Positions 10,679 through 19,769 of a stretch of 64,000 nucleotides of DNA are shown here, piece by piece. The stretch comes from Candidatus Enterococcus leclercqii (GTDB lineage: Bacteria; Bacillota; Bacilli; Lactobacillales; Enterococcaceae). Position numbers and translations under genes: made by a program. The stretch spans positions 124,001 through 188,000 of the forward strand of contig NZ_MAEH01000021.1 in assembly GCF_009933135.1 (NCBI RefSeq). Direction: 5' to 3'. Position 1 is the stretch's first letter. Each line of letters opens with the position of its first letter. The notes beneath the pieces were generated by a model, which did no database searches, was not told the origin of the DNA, and saw only the letters and a list, made by a program, of their open reading frames with translations.

Positions 10679-11221
10679 TCACTCTTTGATAAAACCGAAC
10701 TGCTGTAAAGGCCAGAAGATAAACTTTACATCTCCTACAATATCTTTTTCCTTGATAAACCCAATCGAGCGAGAGTCTTTTGAAATCCGCCGATTGTCCC
10801 CCATAACCAAGATCTCGCCTTCCGAGAGTTTACCGAAAGAAAACGAGGTTTCTTGATGTGGACCCAACGTCAACGGTAATCCATCTGTCACCTGTTTTTC
10901 ATAACGATCCAGATAAGGTTCTATAATCTTTTTCCCATCAATGTACAAAACACCTTCCCGATATTCTACTACTTCTCCCGGCAAACCGATCACTCGTTTA
11001 ATATAATTTTTCCCCTCTTCATCCGGCGCGGGAAAAGTCACAATGTCAAACCGTTTGACATCGGTATTTAGTAGCGCAATCACCCGTTCACCATCCTGCA
11101 AAGTCGGGTCCATCGAATCCCCCTTCACAATCACCGGAGTAAAAACAAAGTGGCGCAGCAACCACAAAACAGCAAATAAAGCTGCTAAGTATAGAGCTGT
11201 TCTCAGCCATTCTTTTTTCAT
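10679..11221 (-). CDS. lepB: Type I signal peptidase
   Basis: Membrane serine protease (180 residues) that removes signal peptides from exported proteins. One N-terminal transmembrane helix (about residues 7-27) is followed by the catalytic serine in GDSMDP (Ser36), the general-base lysine in YIKRVIG (Lys75) and the conserved box GDNRRISKDSRSIGFI near the C terminus. The ATG at 11221 fits the homologous start MKKEWLRT and has AAAGGAAG upstream. An in-frame ATG 22 codons earlier lacks a ribosome site. Monocistronic, with its own terminator. Enterococci usually carry several such peptidases, so a specialised role cannot be excluded. Confidence 0.93.
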   Translation of the reverse strand: MKKEWLRTALYLAALFAVLWLLRHFVFTPVIVKGDSMDPTLQDGERVIALLNTDVKRFDIVTFPAPDEEGKNYIKRVIGLPGEVVEYREGVLYIDGKKIIEPYLDRYEKQVTDGLPLTLGPHQETSFSFGKLSEGEILVMGDNRRISKDSRSIGFIKEKDIVGDVKFIFWPLQQFGFIKE

Positions 11222-11607
11222 ATGCGCCGCTTCCTTTCTGATAAACTGCTTCTGATTCAAGTGTACCACAGGGAAAACAAGGGGCAAAAAATTAGCATTC
11301 AGCGGAGTACCAAGATTTCGAGAAGTAGTTTTAACACTTCCTTACTACCCTTGATAAAAGCGGGAAAAATTTACGGATTATCGAAGAAGACAGGGGCATC
11401 GATGAATCATGTTTGTGAAATAGTTTTCCCTTTTTATAGGAGGGGGCCAGCTGTTAGGTAATAATTAAAGTTCTTGGTTTGTCCTTTGGAAATCTCCTCA
11501 TCCAAATTTCTTTCAAAAACTTGAGCAAATTATTTTACTTACTTTTGGTTAGCATATATACTCACTCTTGTAGCAAAGAAAAAACAAAAAAAGGGAGTTT
11601 TTATACT
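11222..11607. other. Intergenic region with the nitroreductase promoter
   Basis: 386 bases between the divergent lepB and nitroreductase genes. A likely promoter for the rightward gene is TTTACT (11534-11539), a 17-base spacer and TATACT (11557-11562), with an AAGGGAG ribosome site just before the ATG. Nothing else gene-like is seen; short open frames here lack plausible starts. Confidence 0.6.
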
Positions 11608-12204
11608 ATGACAGAATTTATGGATGCAATCAAAAACCGCCGTTCCATCTACGCTTTGGGTCGGAACGTTGAAATTTCAGAAACAGAAATTGAAAACTTG
11701 ATCAAAGACGCTGTTAAATATAGCCCAACAGCTTTTAATGCCCAATCACCACGGGTTGTCGTATTGTTTGGTGAAGCCCATGAAAAATTGTGGGAACTGA
11801 CTGAAGCAGCTTTGAAACCATTGACACCGGCAGAAGCATTCCCTGGTACACAAGCTAAACTGGCTGGCTTTAAAGCTGGTTTGGGTACTGTTTTATTCTT
11901 CAAACACACCGACACTATTAAAACTCTGCAAGAACAATTTGCTTTGTATGCTGACAATTTCCCAGATTGGTCTGAACAATCCAATGGTATCGCAACTGCT
12001 AACGCTTGGGTTGCATTGGAAGACGCTGGCTTAGGCGCTAACTTGCAACACTATAACCCAGTAATCGATGAAGCTGTTGCCAAAGAGTGGGATATTCCTG
12101 CAAACTGGAAGCTTCGTTCACAGTTGGTATTCGGTTCTAAAGAAGCTGAAGCTGCTGAAAAAGAATTTATGCCAGAAGAAGATCGTTTCCGCGTTATTCG
12201 CTAA
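11608..12204 (+). CDS. Nitroreductase family protein, CinD/Frm2-like
   Basis: FMN-dependent oxidoreductase of 198 residues. The N terminus MTEFMDAIKNRRSIYALG matches the NRRSIYALG phosphate and flavin-binding start of the Frm2/Hbn1/CinD branch, and the central segment FNAQSPRVVVLFG is typical of the fold. Characterised relatives reduce quinones and nitroaromatics and, in Lactococcus, respond to copper stress. The substrate here is not known. The ATG at 11608 has AAAAAGGGAG upstream; a longer reading frame to 11479 has no ribosome site. It is flanked by its own promoter and terminator, so it is probably monocistronic. No copper-responsive operator was recognised. Confidence 0.88.
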   Translation: MTEFMDAIKNRRSIYALGRNVEISETEIENLIKDAVKYSPTAFNAQSPRVVVLFGEAHEKLWELTEAALKPLTPAEAFPGTQAKLAGFKAGLGTVLFFKHTDTIKTLQEQFALYADNFPDWSEQSNGIATANAWVALEDAGLGANLQHYNPVIDEAVAKEWDIPANWKLRSQLVFGSKEAEAAEKEFMPEEDRFRVIR

Positions 12205-12246
12205 TTACTGATTTATTCTGAGCTGGAATATTTTTGAAATAATAGC

Positions 12247-12291
12247 AAAAAACCATGAAGTGAACGATTTCTCGTCACTTCATGGTTTTTT
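12247..12291 (+). terminator. Intrinsic terminator of the nitroreductase gene
   Basis: A 17-bp inverted repeat (AAAAAACCATGAAGTGA and its complement) around an 11-base loop, ending in a T run, 43 bases after the nitroreductase stop. Its symmetry would let it stop transcription from both sides. Confidence 0.9.
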
Positions 12292-12395
12292 GTCATACAG
12301 TACTATAAAAAAACTGATTTTCCTTAGTATCTCATCGAGAAATCAAGCTTTTAAACTGCAGCAATTGCACCCGTTAGAGGGATACTCCAACTAAT

Positions 12396-12842
12396 TTAAT
12401 CCACATAATCAAATAACTTAAGATCCACTGCATCTATATAGCCGATATTCTTCTTTAAATCCCACAGTTGAATTTCAGAGGTTTCACTATTTTCCATAAA
12501 CGGCTGAAGTTCTAAAAGCGTACCAAAATAAACAGGATTATATTTAATTTCGCCATTCGTTAGGTTCTTTGACTTTAATAAGCCTTTGAATTCTAAATTA
12601 AAAATCCGTTGACCAGTTTCTTCGTAAAGTTCTCTGATTGCACATTCCCTGGGCGTTTCATCCTCCTCTCTGTGACCCGCTGGCAATTCCCATTGCTCTC
12701 TTAACGTATTGTAGCATAAGAGATATTTACATTCGGACTTTATTACTGCATAGGAACCAGCCAGCCGGTGATATTCAAACATTTCAACCTCTTTTACAAC
12801 AAGAAAATCAAGAAATTCAAAGCCATTATTTTTGGCAAACAT
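12396..12842 (-). CDS. Nudix hydrolase
   Basis: A 148-residue protein with a complete Nudix box beginning GHREEDETPRECAIRELYEE and ending TG (about residues 56-77), which matches G-x5-E-x7-R-E-U-x-E-E-x-G. Nudix enzymes hydrolyse nucleoside diphosphates linked to another moiety; the substrate here cannot be told from sequence. The WELPAGH entry to the box is common among MutT-like and ADP-sugar members. The ATG at 12842 has an AGGTGGGG-like site a few bases upstream. A second in-frame methionine (residue 21, MFEYHRLAG) is a possible alternative start. The gene stands alone in an AT-rich surrounding. Confidence 0.85.
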   Translation of the reverse strand: MFAKNNGFEFLDFLVVKEVEMFEYHRLAGSYAVIKSECKYLLCYNTLREQWELPAGHREEDETPRECAIRELYEETGQRIFNLEFKGLLKSKNLTNGEIKYNPVYFGTLLELQPFMENSETSEIQLWDLKKNIGYIDAVDLKLFDYVD

Positions 12843-13340
12843 TCTTACCCCACCTATCGATACAATTTTTTAATAATTTACGTTTCAAAAATATCTACAT
12901 TTAACGCATCAAAAGTACCATCAGCTTTAATAAAAGCAAGAGTGGGTATGTAATTCTCACAAAACGCTTCCTCAGATTTTTATAACTGAATGCAGTGGGT
13001 TAATTATATCACCAGAAACAGTAAGCGCATACAATTTATGGAATCATCTTCTCTTATCTATTTACATTATCTTGATTAATCGTTAATCCTAGTCAGCCTT
13101 TGCATGTTATTCGATATGTTTTAGTATTCCAACATATCAATACTAGTTATTCAAAAAGCAAAAATTATTTTATATTATATACGCGTTAGACAAAAGCTTA
13201 AATAGTTGCAGACATATAAAGTCATTTGATGTCTAAAGTAGTAAAATTACATCGTAAAACACAAATTCCAATAAAAAAGAACCTCTTTGGAAAAAATCCG
13301 CAGAGGTTCTTTTATCGATTGCTCATTTATCTTTTCTAAG
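12843..13340. other. AT-rich intergenic stretch with a terminator (13273-13315)
   Basis: About 500 bases with no supportable gene on either strand. The only clear element is a hairpin at 13273-13315 (AAAAAAGAACCTCT pairing with AGAGGTTCTTTTAT), which is the terminator of the leftward membrane-protein gene next to it. The rest is markedly AT-rich and contains many stops. Confidence 0.7.
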
Positions 13341-13826
13341 TTAATGATCGTCAGGGTGTTGTTCCAAAAGAACATCAATAGGCGTTCCTTTTGGCAGATG
13401 TTCTGTCAAAAATAAGACAATCTCTTCAACCGGCGCCTCAAAAATCAGCAATGGGCCCCGCATACCTAAACGAAAAAAATTCATTTTAGTTTTACCCTCA
13501 CTGAAAAGCAGCACGACTCGGCCAACCTCCTCATAGGGAATCCCTCTAAGATCCATGGCATTACTGACAATACGATCCTTTGCCAGGCCTCTGGAGTCAA
13601 ACAAGAAACTCAAAATAAAGAATGCGGCTACCACTCCTCGCACCTGATCTTCCAGCGTTTTAGCATCGCTCAGAGAGAGCAGCAGTGCACCAACTGCCAA
13701 AAAAGGAACGGCAGTGACAAATGTGCTACGCCGCTTTGAGATAAACACAATGTCTCGTCGAACTAATAAAAGATAGAGGTACAAAACCACCAGCATCACC
13801 ACTAACAACAAAGTAAATCCGCTCAT
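13341..13826 (-). CDS. Small putative membrane protein of unknown function
   Basis: A 161-residue protein. The N terminus is a strong transmembrane helix (about residues 4-22). Two more hydrophobic segments (about 37-52 and 62-76) are followed by a cytoplasmic-looking domain of about 80 residues ending in a histidine- and aspartate-containing tail. I do not recognise a named family; the layout resembles small conserved enterococcal membrane proteins with a PH-like soluble tail. The start at 13826 has AAGGAGGG 6-8 bases upstream. It has its own terminator and no obvious operon partner. Confidence 0.75.
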   Translation of the reverse strand: MSGFTLLLVVMLVVLYLYLLLVRRDIVFISKRRSTFVTAVPFLAVGALLLSLSDAKTLEDQVRGVVAAFFILSFLFDSRGLAKDRIVSNAMDLRGIPYEEVGRVVLLFSEGKTKMNFFRLGMRGPLLIFEAPVEEIVLFLTEHLPKGTPIDVLLEQHPDDH

Positions 13827-13934
13827 GGGCCATCCCTCCTTTTGATTGCTTCTCCTTCAAAGATACTGTATCCCTCTTAATTTGACAACCATTGCCTACC
13901 AAGGAGCGTTTTTAGACTATCAAAAGCTTATGGA

Positions 13935-13963
13935 TTCAAATTTAACTGCCTATCCGCTACAAT
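13935..13963 (+). promoter_or_regulatory. Candidate promoter for the DUF308 gene
   Basis: TTCAAA (13935-13940), a 17-base spacer and TACAAT (13958-13963), with a GGAGG ribosome site shortly downstream. The -35 box matches 4 of 6 consensus bases and the -10 box 5 of 6. Confidence 0.5.
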
Positions 13964-13998
13964 AAAGACACAAAGTTGGAACATCTGGAGGAATCACT

Positions 13999-14520
13999 AT
14001 GGATAATTTTATGAAAAAAATGGCACAATACGACCTGCTGCGTGGGGTCGTACTTGGCCTATTGGGAATAATCGTACTTTGGAAGCCGGGGATGATCTTC
14101 AATGGAATCGTTTATATCATCGCCGTCTATTTCGCATTTATGGGAATCTTGAATCTGTATACAGTTATCAGAGAAAAAGCTGCTTTTGCCGGTGCCTATG
14201 CTTCAGGAATTTTTCTGCTATTGGCTGCTTTAGCTGTCATAGTTTTAGCCAAACCAATTGTGTCTTTTATTCCATTACTTTTGGGCCTGTTCGTACTTAT
14301 TGGCGGAATTCGACAATTGTTACAAGAGATTCAACTTCATCGCCAAGGATCTGCTCGCATCGGTTGGCTGGTCTTCAGTATTTTATTAATGGCTGCCGGT
14401 GCCTTACTCGTTTTCAATCCTTTTGAAAGTGTATTATTGATGTTCCGTATTTTTGGTGGAATTTTAGTTGCTACTGCCATTGCAGCAATCATCAGCTATT
14501 TTCAACAAAAAAATATGTAG
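13999..14520 (+). CDS. HdeD/DUF308-family membrane protein
   Basis: A 173-residue integral membrane protein with about six hydrophobic helices arranged as repeated pairs. It has the DUF308 flavour: LRGVVLGLLGIIVLWKPG at residues 14-31 and a second copy of the alternating helix and GGI motif (LFVLIGGIRQLLQEIQ). HdeD-type proteins are linked to acid resistance in enterobacteria, but a function in Gram-positives is not established. The start has GGAGG 8 bases upstream. A convincing terminator is found only 220 bases downstream. Confidence 0.85.
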   Translation: MDNFMKKMAQYDLLRGVVLGLLGIIVLWKPGMIFNGIVYIIAVYFAFMGILNLYTVIREKAAFAGAYASGIFLLLAALAVIVLAKPIVSFIPLLLGLFVLIGGIRQLLQEIQLHRQGSARIGWLVFSILLMAAGALLVFNPFESVLLMFRIFGGILVATAIAAIISYFQQKNM

Positions 14521-15025
14521 TACTTGCTGTTTTTCAAATGGGAGTGTGACATAAGTAATGTCCCTAAATAGCGTATGTCTAACCACAATGAATAAAAAAT
14601 GTGTAGATGAGGAAAATTGGTGACACTCTTTATATCTTAGTTCGAAGAGAGAACATTCCCATACCTGGAAAGAGAAAAAGTGAATGAGGCTGATTTCGCT
14701 TGATTTCATCATGGACAGTCAGCATTTGACATTTTTAACAATAAAAAAGCCGACGATCTTCCGATGATTTAAGGAGGAGGGTCGGCTTTTGGGGTCTCAC
14801 ATTTGGTAGTATTCGCTTCAGCAGACGGTGACTCAACTATTGTCTCATGCTTAGCTTAAACTGACTGTAAGGCTTGAATAATCACTTTTTGTGCCTGTTT
14901 TACTCAACGATATAAAATACCATGTGTATGACTTGACATTTTCTTAATCTTACACTTTCACACATTGTTTTTTCCCTTGGAACCGGCTATACTAAGTGTA
15001 ATATTAAAAGAAAGTTGGTGTGCCC
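14521..15025. other. Intergenic region with repeat-like segment, terminator and promoter
   Basis: About 500 bases without a supportable gene. The first part (14540-14640) begins with GGGAGTGTGACATAAG and ends near GTGACACTCTT, forming a weak terminal inversion that looks like a decayed short repeat. A strong terminator lies at 14743-14790 (AAAAGCCGAC and GTCGGCTTTT arms with an inner GATCTTCC/GGAGGAGG stem). A promoter for the next gene is seen as TTGTTT (14965-14970), a 17-base spacer and TATACT (14988-14993). Confidence 0.6.
14743..14790 (+). terminator. Intrinsic terminator
   Basis: The outer stem AAAAGCCGAC/GTCGGCTTTT and an inner GATCTTCC/GGAGGAGG stem give a long hairpin flanked by A and T tracts. 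It is the only convincing stop downstream of the DUF308 gene, although 220 bases away. Confidence 0.8.
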
Positions 15026-15454
15026 ATGGCCGCTGGAAACTCACAAGAATTGCCAGTCATTTTAATTCGTGACCATGAAGGCAATGTCATCGAAAAAATT
15101 TCGGTTAAAGAATGGATGCGCAGAAAAGCACTCCCACAAAATGAAAATTTCGAGATTAAGCTCTATCGGGAAGCCTTGAATTATTACGCAATCGAAGAGT
15201 TGGATAAAGCAGAGGATTTGCTTTTGTATTTGTGTGAGCTCTCTGACTATACTCACTATGAATATGTTGAACGAATCGCCAACTTATATCGTCGCCAAAA
15301 CCGTCCGGACAAAGAGCGTTGCGTTTTGCTCTTTGCTTACCGCAAGTTGCGTCATGACCCAATTGCCAGTCGAATTGATCGTCGCTTAGAAAAACTGGAC
15401 CGGGCCTTTCTACCTAAGACAAAGTTCCTCAATCAAGCTTTTATCGGAAACTGA
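15026..15454 (+). CDS. Conserved-looking hypothetical protein, helical repeat
   Basis: A 142-residue soluble protein not assigned to a named family. The N-terminal 35 residues look like a short beta hairpin (LPVILIRDHEGNVIEKISV). The rest is strongly alpha-helical with alternating basic and acidic residues and a tetratricopeptide-like spacing (YREALNYYAIEELDKAEDLL, then YEYVERIANLYRRQNRPDKE). The start is uncertain: ATG at 15026 is chosen with a weak GGTG 5 bases upstream, and an in-frame GTG at 15020 is possible. It has its own promoter (14965-14993) and terminator (15449-15478). A scaffold or interaction role is only a guess from the helical repeats. Confidence 0.75.
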   Translation: MAAGNSQELPVILIRDHEGNVIEKISVKEWMRRKALPQNENFEIKLYREALNYYAIEELDKAEDLLLYLCELSDYTHYEYVERIANLYRRQNRPDKERCVLLFAYRKLRHDPIASRIDRRLEKLDRAFLPKTKFLNQAFIGN

Positions 15455-15478
15455 CTGGTTACTCCCGTCAGTTTTTTT
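15449..15478 (+). terminator. Intrinsic terminator overlapping the stop region of the helical-repeat gene
   Basis: AACTGAC and GTCAGTT form a short stem over an 11-base loop, followed by a run of Ts. It begins within the last codons of the preceding gene. Confidence 0.85.
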
Positions 15479-15648
15479 GTGCCAACTCCAAAATCCATGC
15501 GACCGGCATGGCCTTCATTTGCATCTTTTGTCCGGGCGTTTTGCTTTCCGAAAAAAGAGCCTCGTGCTACACTTTAATTGCGTTACGTTGCAATCTTTCG
15601 ACTTTTTGTCGGGAAAATTTTTCAGATACTCTGAAGGAGGAAGCAAAA

Positions 15649-15906
15649 ATGAACAAAGATGAATTGATTCAAAAGGTAAAAGACCTGATCGGTGAAGGCA
15701 ACATCGAAACTGCCCAGAAGTTTGTAGAAGCGCATAAGGATGAACTCGGTGATTTTGCAGAAAAAGCCAAGGATATGATCACAAACTTTAATCCTGACGA
15801 GTTTTCCGAAAAAGCAAAGCAGACATTTGGTGACGCAAAAGATGCCGCAAATGCGGATGGAATCGTAGACAAAATCAAGGATCTCTTCGGTAAAGAAAAC
15901 AAATAA
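15649..15906 (+). CDS. Small charged helical protein
   Basis: 85 residues, very rich in lysine, aspartate and glutamate, with no cysteine and a predicted string of amphipathic helices (KVKDLIGEGNIETAQKFVEAH and the related KIKDLFGKENK at the end). The repeated FxEKAKD/FSEKAKQTFGDAKDAAN pattern is reminiscent of LEA/CsbD-like stress proteins, but this is a resemblance only. GAAGGAGG lies 8 bases before the ATG, a very strong ribosome site. The longer in-frame reading from 15508 is unlikely because its extra part is cysteine-rich and has no ribosome site. A terminator follows immediately. Confidence 0.8.
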   Translation: MNKDELIQKVKDLIGEGNIETAQKFVEAHKDELGDFAEKAKDMITNFNPDEFSEKAKQTFGDAKDAANADGIVDKIKDLFGKENK

Positions 15907-15914
15907 TTTATCTC

Positions 15915-15950
15915 AAAAAAACCGGCTGTCAAAAGACAAGCCGGTTTTTT
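15915..15950 (+). terminator. Intrinsic terminator of the small charged-protein gene
   Basis: AAAAAACCGGC-TGTC pairs with GACAAGCCGGTTTTTT (one bulged A) around a 4-base loop. It sits 9 bases after the stop codon. Confidence 0.9.
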
Positions 15951-16113
15951 CATCCACAAAACAGTGCTTTTTTCATGCACTGCTTTGTGACCGTAATGAG
16001 GTGTGGTCAATACTGATGGGAATCTTGTGATCTTAATTCAACAAGATCACGGTCATCATGCCGAAATAGCCAAGTTGCCTCAGCTGTCGTGATGCCCTTT
16101 ATTCAAATCAGTC

Positions 16114-16153
16114 GCCGCTATTCGGTCAGGAGCGATCAAAAACCGATAGCGGC
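16114..16153. other. Hairpin downstream of nifJ
   Basis: GCCGCTATTCGGT and ACCGATAGCGGC pair as a 12-bp stem with one bulged T around a 15-base loop. It lies about 90-125 bases past the nifJ stop. No T run follows on the nifJ strand, so it may be a 3-prime protective hairpin rather than a terminator. Confidence 0.5.
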
Positions 16154-16238
16154 AGACAGATCTGCAAGTGATTGAGGGAATTTCAGAAAGCCTCTAGGTT
16201 TGAAAGTTTGAAGATTAACAGCAAAGGCCTTCAAAAAT

Positions 16239-19200
16239 TTATTTTCCCTTTTTCATACCTGCCATTTCGGAATAAGTTTCCGAACGGCGTTCCATTGCTT
16301 CAACAGTGGCATCAAACATCTCTTCCACTAGCTCTGGATCTTTTTTGACGTTATTCAGCGCAGAAAAACGTGTCTGTTTCAACAAAAGATCTGGAATTCG
16401 ATCAAAATCAGCTTTTTTGAAGTCTAAACGGAATGGATCTTTACCTTTTTCTGCCAGCCGTGGATCAAAGCGATACAATTGCCAGTAACCGGACTCAACA
16501 GCCTCCCGAGCTTCATACAGAGAATTAGCCATACCACCTTTTAAGCCATGAGTGATACAAGGAGTATAACCGATAATCAGTGATGGTCCAGGATAGTTTT
16601 CCGCTTCTGTGATGGCTTTGATTGCTTGCGTTGGATTGGCTTCCATTGAGATTTGTGCGACGTAGACATTGCCATAAGTCACCGCCATCATCCCCAGATC
16701 TTTTTTGGAAGTTTTTTTACCGCCGGCTGCAAATTTTGCGATTGCCGACGTTGGTGTTGCTTTACTCATCTGCCCCCCGGTATTGGCATAGACTTCGTTG
16801 TCCATAACAAAGATATTGATGTCTTCACCGGATGCCAAAACATGGTCAATCCCGCCAAAACCAATATCATATGCCCAACCGTCGCCACCAAGAATCCATT
16901 GACTCGGTTTAGCAAAGAGGTTGCGATCAGACAGAATTTCCTGCAATAACGAATCAGATTCGGTCGCCAGTGCTGCCGCCAGTTTGGCAGCTCGTTGTTG
17001 CGTGCCATCCCCTGCTTCAAAATGATCCAACCAATCCTGCAACAATGCCCGAGTATCTTCAGTGCCCAGATTTGCCGACAAGGCAGCCGTAACCCGATCA
17101 GCAACCCGTTGACGACGCACATTGTTAGCCATGTACATCCCAAAGCCATATTCGGCATTGTCTTCAAATAGCGAGTTAGACCAAGCTGGTCCTTGTCCCA
17201 AATCGTTAGTAGTATACGGTGAAACTGGCGCAGAAGCCCCCCAGATAGAAGAGCAGCCGGTGGTATTGGCAATCATCATTCGGTCGCCATACAGCTGTGT
17301 CAATAATTTGATATAAGGTGTTTCCCCACAACCCGCACAAGCTCCGGAAAATTCCAATAATGGCTTTTCAAATTGAGAGCCGCGAACGGATTCTTTTTTC
17401 AGCGGATTTTCTTTATGCCGCAATGTCATAGCAAAAGCCCAATTAACAGCTTCTTCTTGCTGCGTATCATAGTCTTTCATCACCAAAGCATTGGCTGGGC
17501 AAGCTTCCACACAAAGACCGCAACCCGTACAATCTTCCAGGGATACTTGGATCCGATATTTCAGACCATCTTTCCCCTTAAAGTCCCGAACAATAAAGCC
17601 TTCTGGTGCCTGTGCCATTTCTTCTTCATCTGCTAAAAATGGTCGAATGGAAGCATGAGGACAGACAAATGAACATTCATTACACATGGTGCAGACTTCT
17701 GGAAGCCATTCTGGAACTTGTAAAGCGATGCCGCGTTTTTCATATGCTGCTGTTCCTAACGGCATCCGTCCGCCTAACATTCCATTTTCAATCAAATCAC
17801 CCACCGACAAATCATCGCCTTCTTGTCTTGCAATGGGATCTAAAATGTTACGTACAAACGCTGGCCGATCTTTTGGCGCAGCCTCAGTTACTGGTTCCAA
17901 GTCCGCCCATTCAGCAGGAACTTCGACTTTACGCAAGTGTTCGAAGGTTTGGTCAATTGATGCCCAGTTGCGTTCCACGATTTCCTTGGATTTTTTCAAA
18001 TACGTCTTTTCAATTTCTCCTTTGAGCAACGGCAAGAAAGTATCTCGATTCATAATGTCAGTAACCTCAAAGAAAGCCGCTGACATCACGGTGTTGATTC
18101 GTCGTCCTAAACCATTATTCATGGCGATATGCATAGCATCGATAATATAAAATTCATTGTGATGTTGTGCCAGATAACGTTTCAAATTAGTTGGTAAATG
18201 TTTTTTCACCTGTTCTTCGTCCCAAACAGTGTTCAACAAGAAGGTGCCACCATCCCGTAGCCCTTTTACCAAATCATATTGGTGGAGATAAGCAGCGTTG
18301 TGGCAGCCAATAAAGTCGGCATTTTCCACAAGATACGTCGAATCAATCGCCTCATGACCAAAGCGTAAATGAGAAACCGTCAACCCACCAGACTTTTTGG
18401 AGTCATAGGAGAAATATGCCTGGGCATACATATCAGTGTTATCCCCGATAATCTTGATGGCTTGCTTATTAGCCCCCACGGTCCCGTCAGAACCAAAGCC
18501 CCAGAATTTTGCTTGGAAAGTCCCAGGTTTTGTGAGATCCAAGACTTTTGTTTGGGGTAAACTCAAGAACGTAACATCATCTTTGATCCCGATGGTAAAG
18601 CGCTGTTTCAATTGTTCTTCCGGCAGCAATAAATGATCGTAGACACCGACAATCTGATCAGGCGTCACGTCTTTAGAAGCAATCCCGTAGCGACCACCAA
18701 TAATCACTGGCCGATTTGGATGGCGATACAAGATGCTTTGAACATCCAAAAGCAGCGGTTCGCCGTCAGCTCCAGGTTCTTTGGTCCGATCCAAAACAGC
18801 AATACGTTCGACAGAAGCTGGCAGCTTCGCCAAAATATCATCGGCTGGGAACGGGCGATACAAATGCAGGTTGATATGACCAACTTTGCGACCTTTTTCA
18901 TTCAGATAATCTACTGCCTGACGAATTGTCGGTGTTGCCGAACCCATCGAAACAATCACTTCCGTCGCATCTGGTGCACCGTAGTAAGTCGTCAAATCAT
19001 ACGCAGTTCCCCGCAATGCATTGATTTTATCCATATATTTTTTTACGATGGCCGGCATTCGATCGTAGTATTGATTCACCGTTTCTCGTGATTGGAAGTA
19101 GATGTCTGGATTTTGGGCAGTCCCGGAAATGTGCGGATCATTTGGATTCATGGCCCGATTACGGAAATCTTGGAGGCCTTTTTGGTCTACCATGTCTTTC

Positions 19201-19769
19201 AAATCGTCATAATCCAAAACTTCAATTTTTTGCAATTCATGGGACGTACGGAAACCGTCAAAGAAATTCACAAATGGCAAGCTGCCTTCAATGGCTGCCA
19301 AATGAGCCACTGCTGACAGATCCATAACCTCTTGCACACCGGTTTCTGCCAACATACAAAAGCCGGTTTGCCGCGTTGCCATCACATCGCTATGGTCACC
19401 AAAAATACTCAATGCATTGGTTGCTACCGCCCGGGCAGCTACATGGAAGACACTTGGCAACAGCTCACCAGCAATTTTATACATATTTGGAATCATCAAC
19501 AGCAATCCTTGAGAAGCAGTGTATGTCGTCGTCAGAGCACCGGTTTTCAGTGATCCGTGAACCGCTCCTGCTGCTCCGGCTTCAGATTGCATCTCAACAA
19601 CTTTGACCTTTTCACCGAAGATATTTTTCTGGCCTTTTTCCGCCCATTCATCCACGACTTCTGCCATGGTAGAACTTGGCGTGATGGGATAAATCGCCGC
19701 CACTTCGGTAAATGCATATGAAATATATGCAGCAGCTGTATTTCCATCCATTGTTTTCATTTTCTTCAT
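16239..19769 (-). CDS. nifJ: Pyruvate:ferredoxin/flavodoxin oxidoreductase
   Basis: Single-chain PFOR of 1176 residues, oxidising pyruvate with CoA to acetyl-CoA and CO2 and passing low-potential electrons to flavodoxin or ferredoxin. The N-terminal pyruvate/TPP domain starts at MDGNTAAAYISYAFTEVA. It is followed by the gamma domain, two [4Fe-4S] motifs (CTMCNECSFVCP near residue 692 and CTGCGLCVEACP near 744) and the proximal-cluster and TPP site (CAGCGETPY near 808, GDGWAYDIGFGG). The C-terminal cap is present. The start at 19769 is the first methionine; the ribosome site is weak (AGAAAG) and a second ATG lies three codons in. The adjacent flavodoxin is the natural electron acceptor, and pyruvate may come from the neighbouring DpaL pathway. 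Uncommon among lactic acid bacteria, but intact here. Confidence 0.96.
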   Translation of the reverse strand: MKKMKTMDGNTAAAYISYAFTEVAAIYPITPSSTMAEVVDEWAEKGQKNIFGEKVKVVEMQSEAGAAGAVHGSLKTGALTTTYTASQGLLLMIPNMYKIAGELLPSVFHVAARAVATNALSIFGDHSDVMATRQTGFCMLAETGVQEVMDLSAVAHLAAIEGSLPFVNFFDGFRTSHELQKIEVLDYDDLKDMVDQKGLQDFRNRAMNPNDPHISGTAQNPDIYFQSRETVNQYYDRMPAIVKKYMDKINALRGTAYDLTTYYGAPDATEVIVSMGSATPTIRQAVDYLNEKGRKVGHINLHLYRPFPADDILAKLPASVERIAVLDRTKEPGADGEPLLLDVQSILYRHPNRPVIIGGRYGIASKDVTPDQIVGVYDHLLLPEEQLKQRFTIGIKDDVTFLSLPQTKVLDLTKPGTFQAKFWGFGSDGTVGANKQAIKIIGDNTDMYAQAYFSYDSKKSGGLTVSHLRFGHEAIDSTYLVENADFIGCHNAAYLHQYDLVKGLRDGGTFLLNTVWDEEQVKKHLPTNLKRYLAQHHNEFYIIDAMHIAMNNGLGRRINTVMSAAFFEVTDIMNRDTFLPLLKGEIEKTYLKKSKEIVERNWASIDQTFEHLRKVEVPAEWADLEPVTEAAPKDRPAFVRNILDPIARQEGDDLSVGDLIENGMLGGRMPLGTAAYEKRGIALQVPEWLPEVCTMCNECSFVCPHASIRPFLADEEEMAQAPEGFIVRDFKGKDGLKYRIQVSLEDCTGCGLCVEACPANALVMKDYDTQQEEAVNWAFAMTLRHKENPLKKESVRGSQFEKPLLEFSGACAGCGETPYIKLLTQLYGDRMMIANTTGCSSIWGASAPVSPYTTNDLGQGPAWSNSLFEDNAEYGFGMYMANNVRRQRVADRVTAALSANLGTEDTRALLQDWLDHFEAGDGTQQRAAKLAAALATESDSLLQEILSDRNLFAKPSQWILGGDGWAYDIGFGGIDHVLASGEDINIFVMDNEVYANTGGQMSKATPTSAIAKFAAGGKKTSKKDLGMMAVTYGNVYVAQISMEANPTQAIKAITEAENYPGPSLIIGYTPCITHGLKGGMANSLYEAREAVESGYWQLYRFDPRLAEKGKDPFRLDFKKADFDRIPDLLLKQTRFSALNNVKKDPELVEEMFDATVEAMERRSETYSEMAGMKKGK

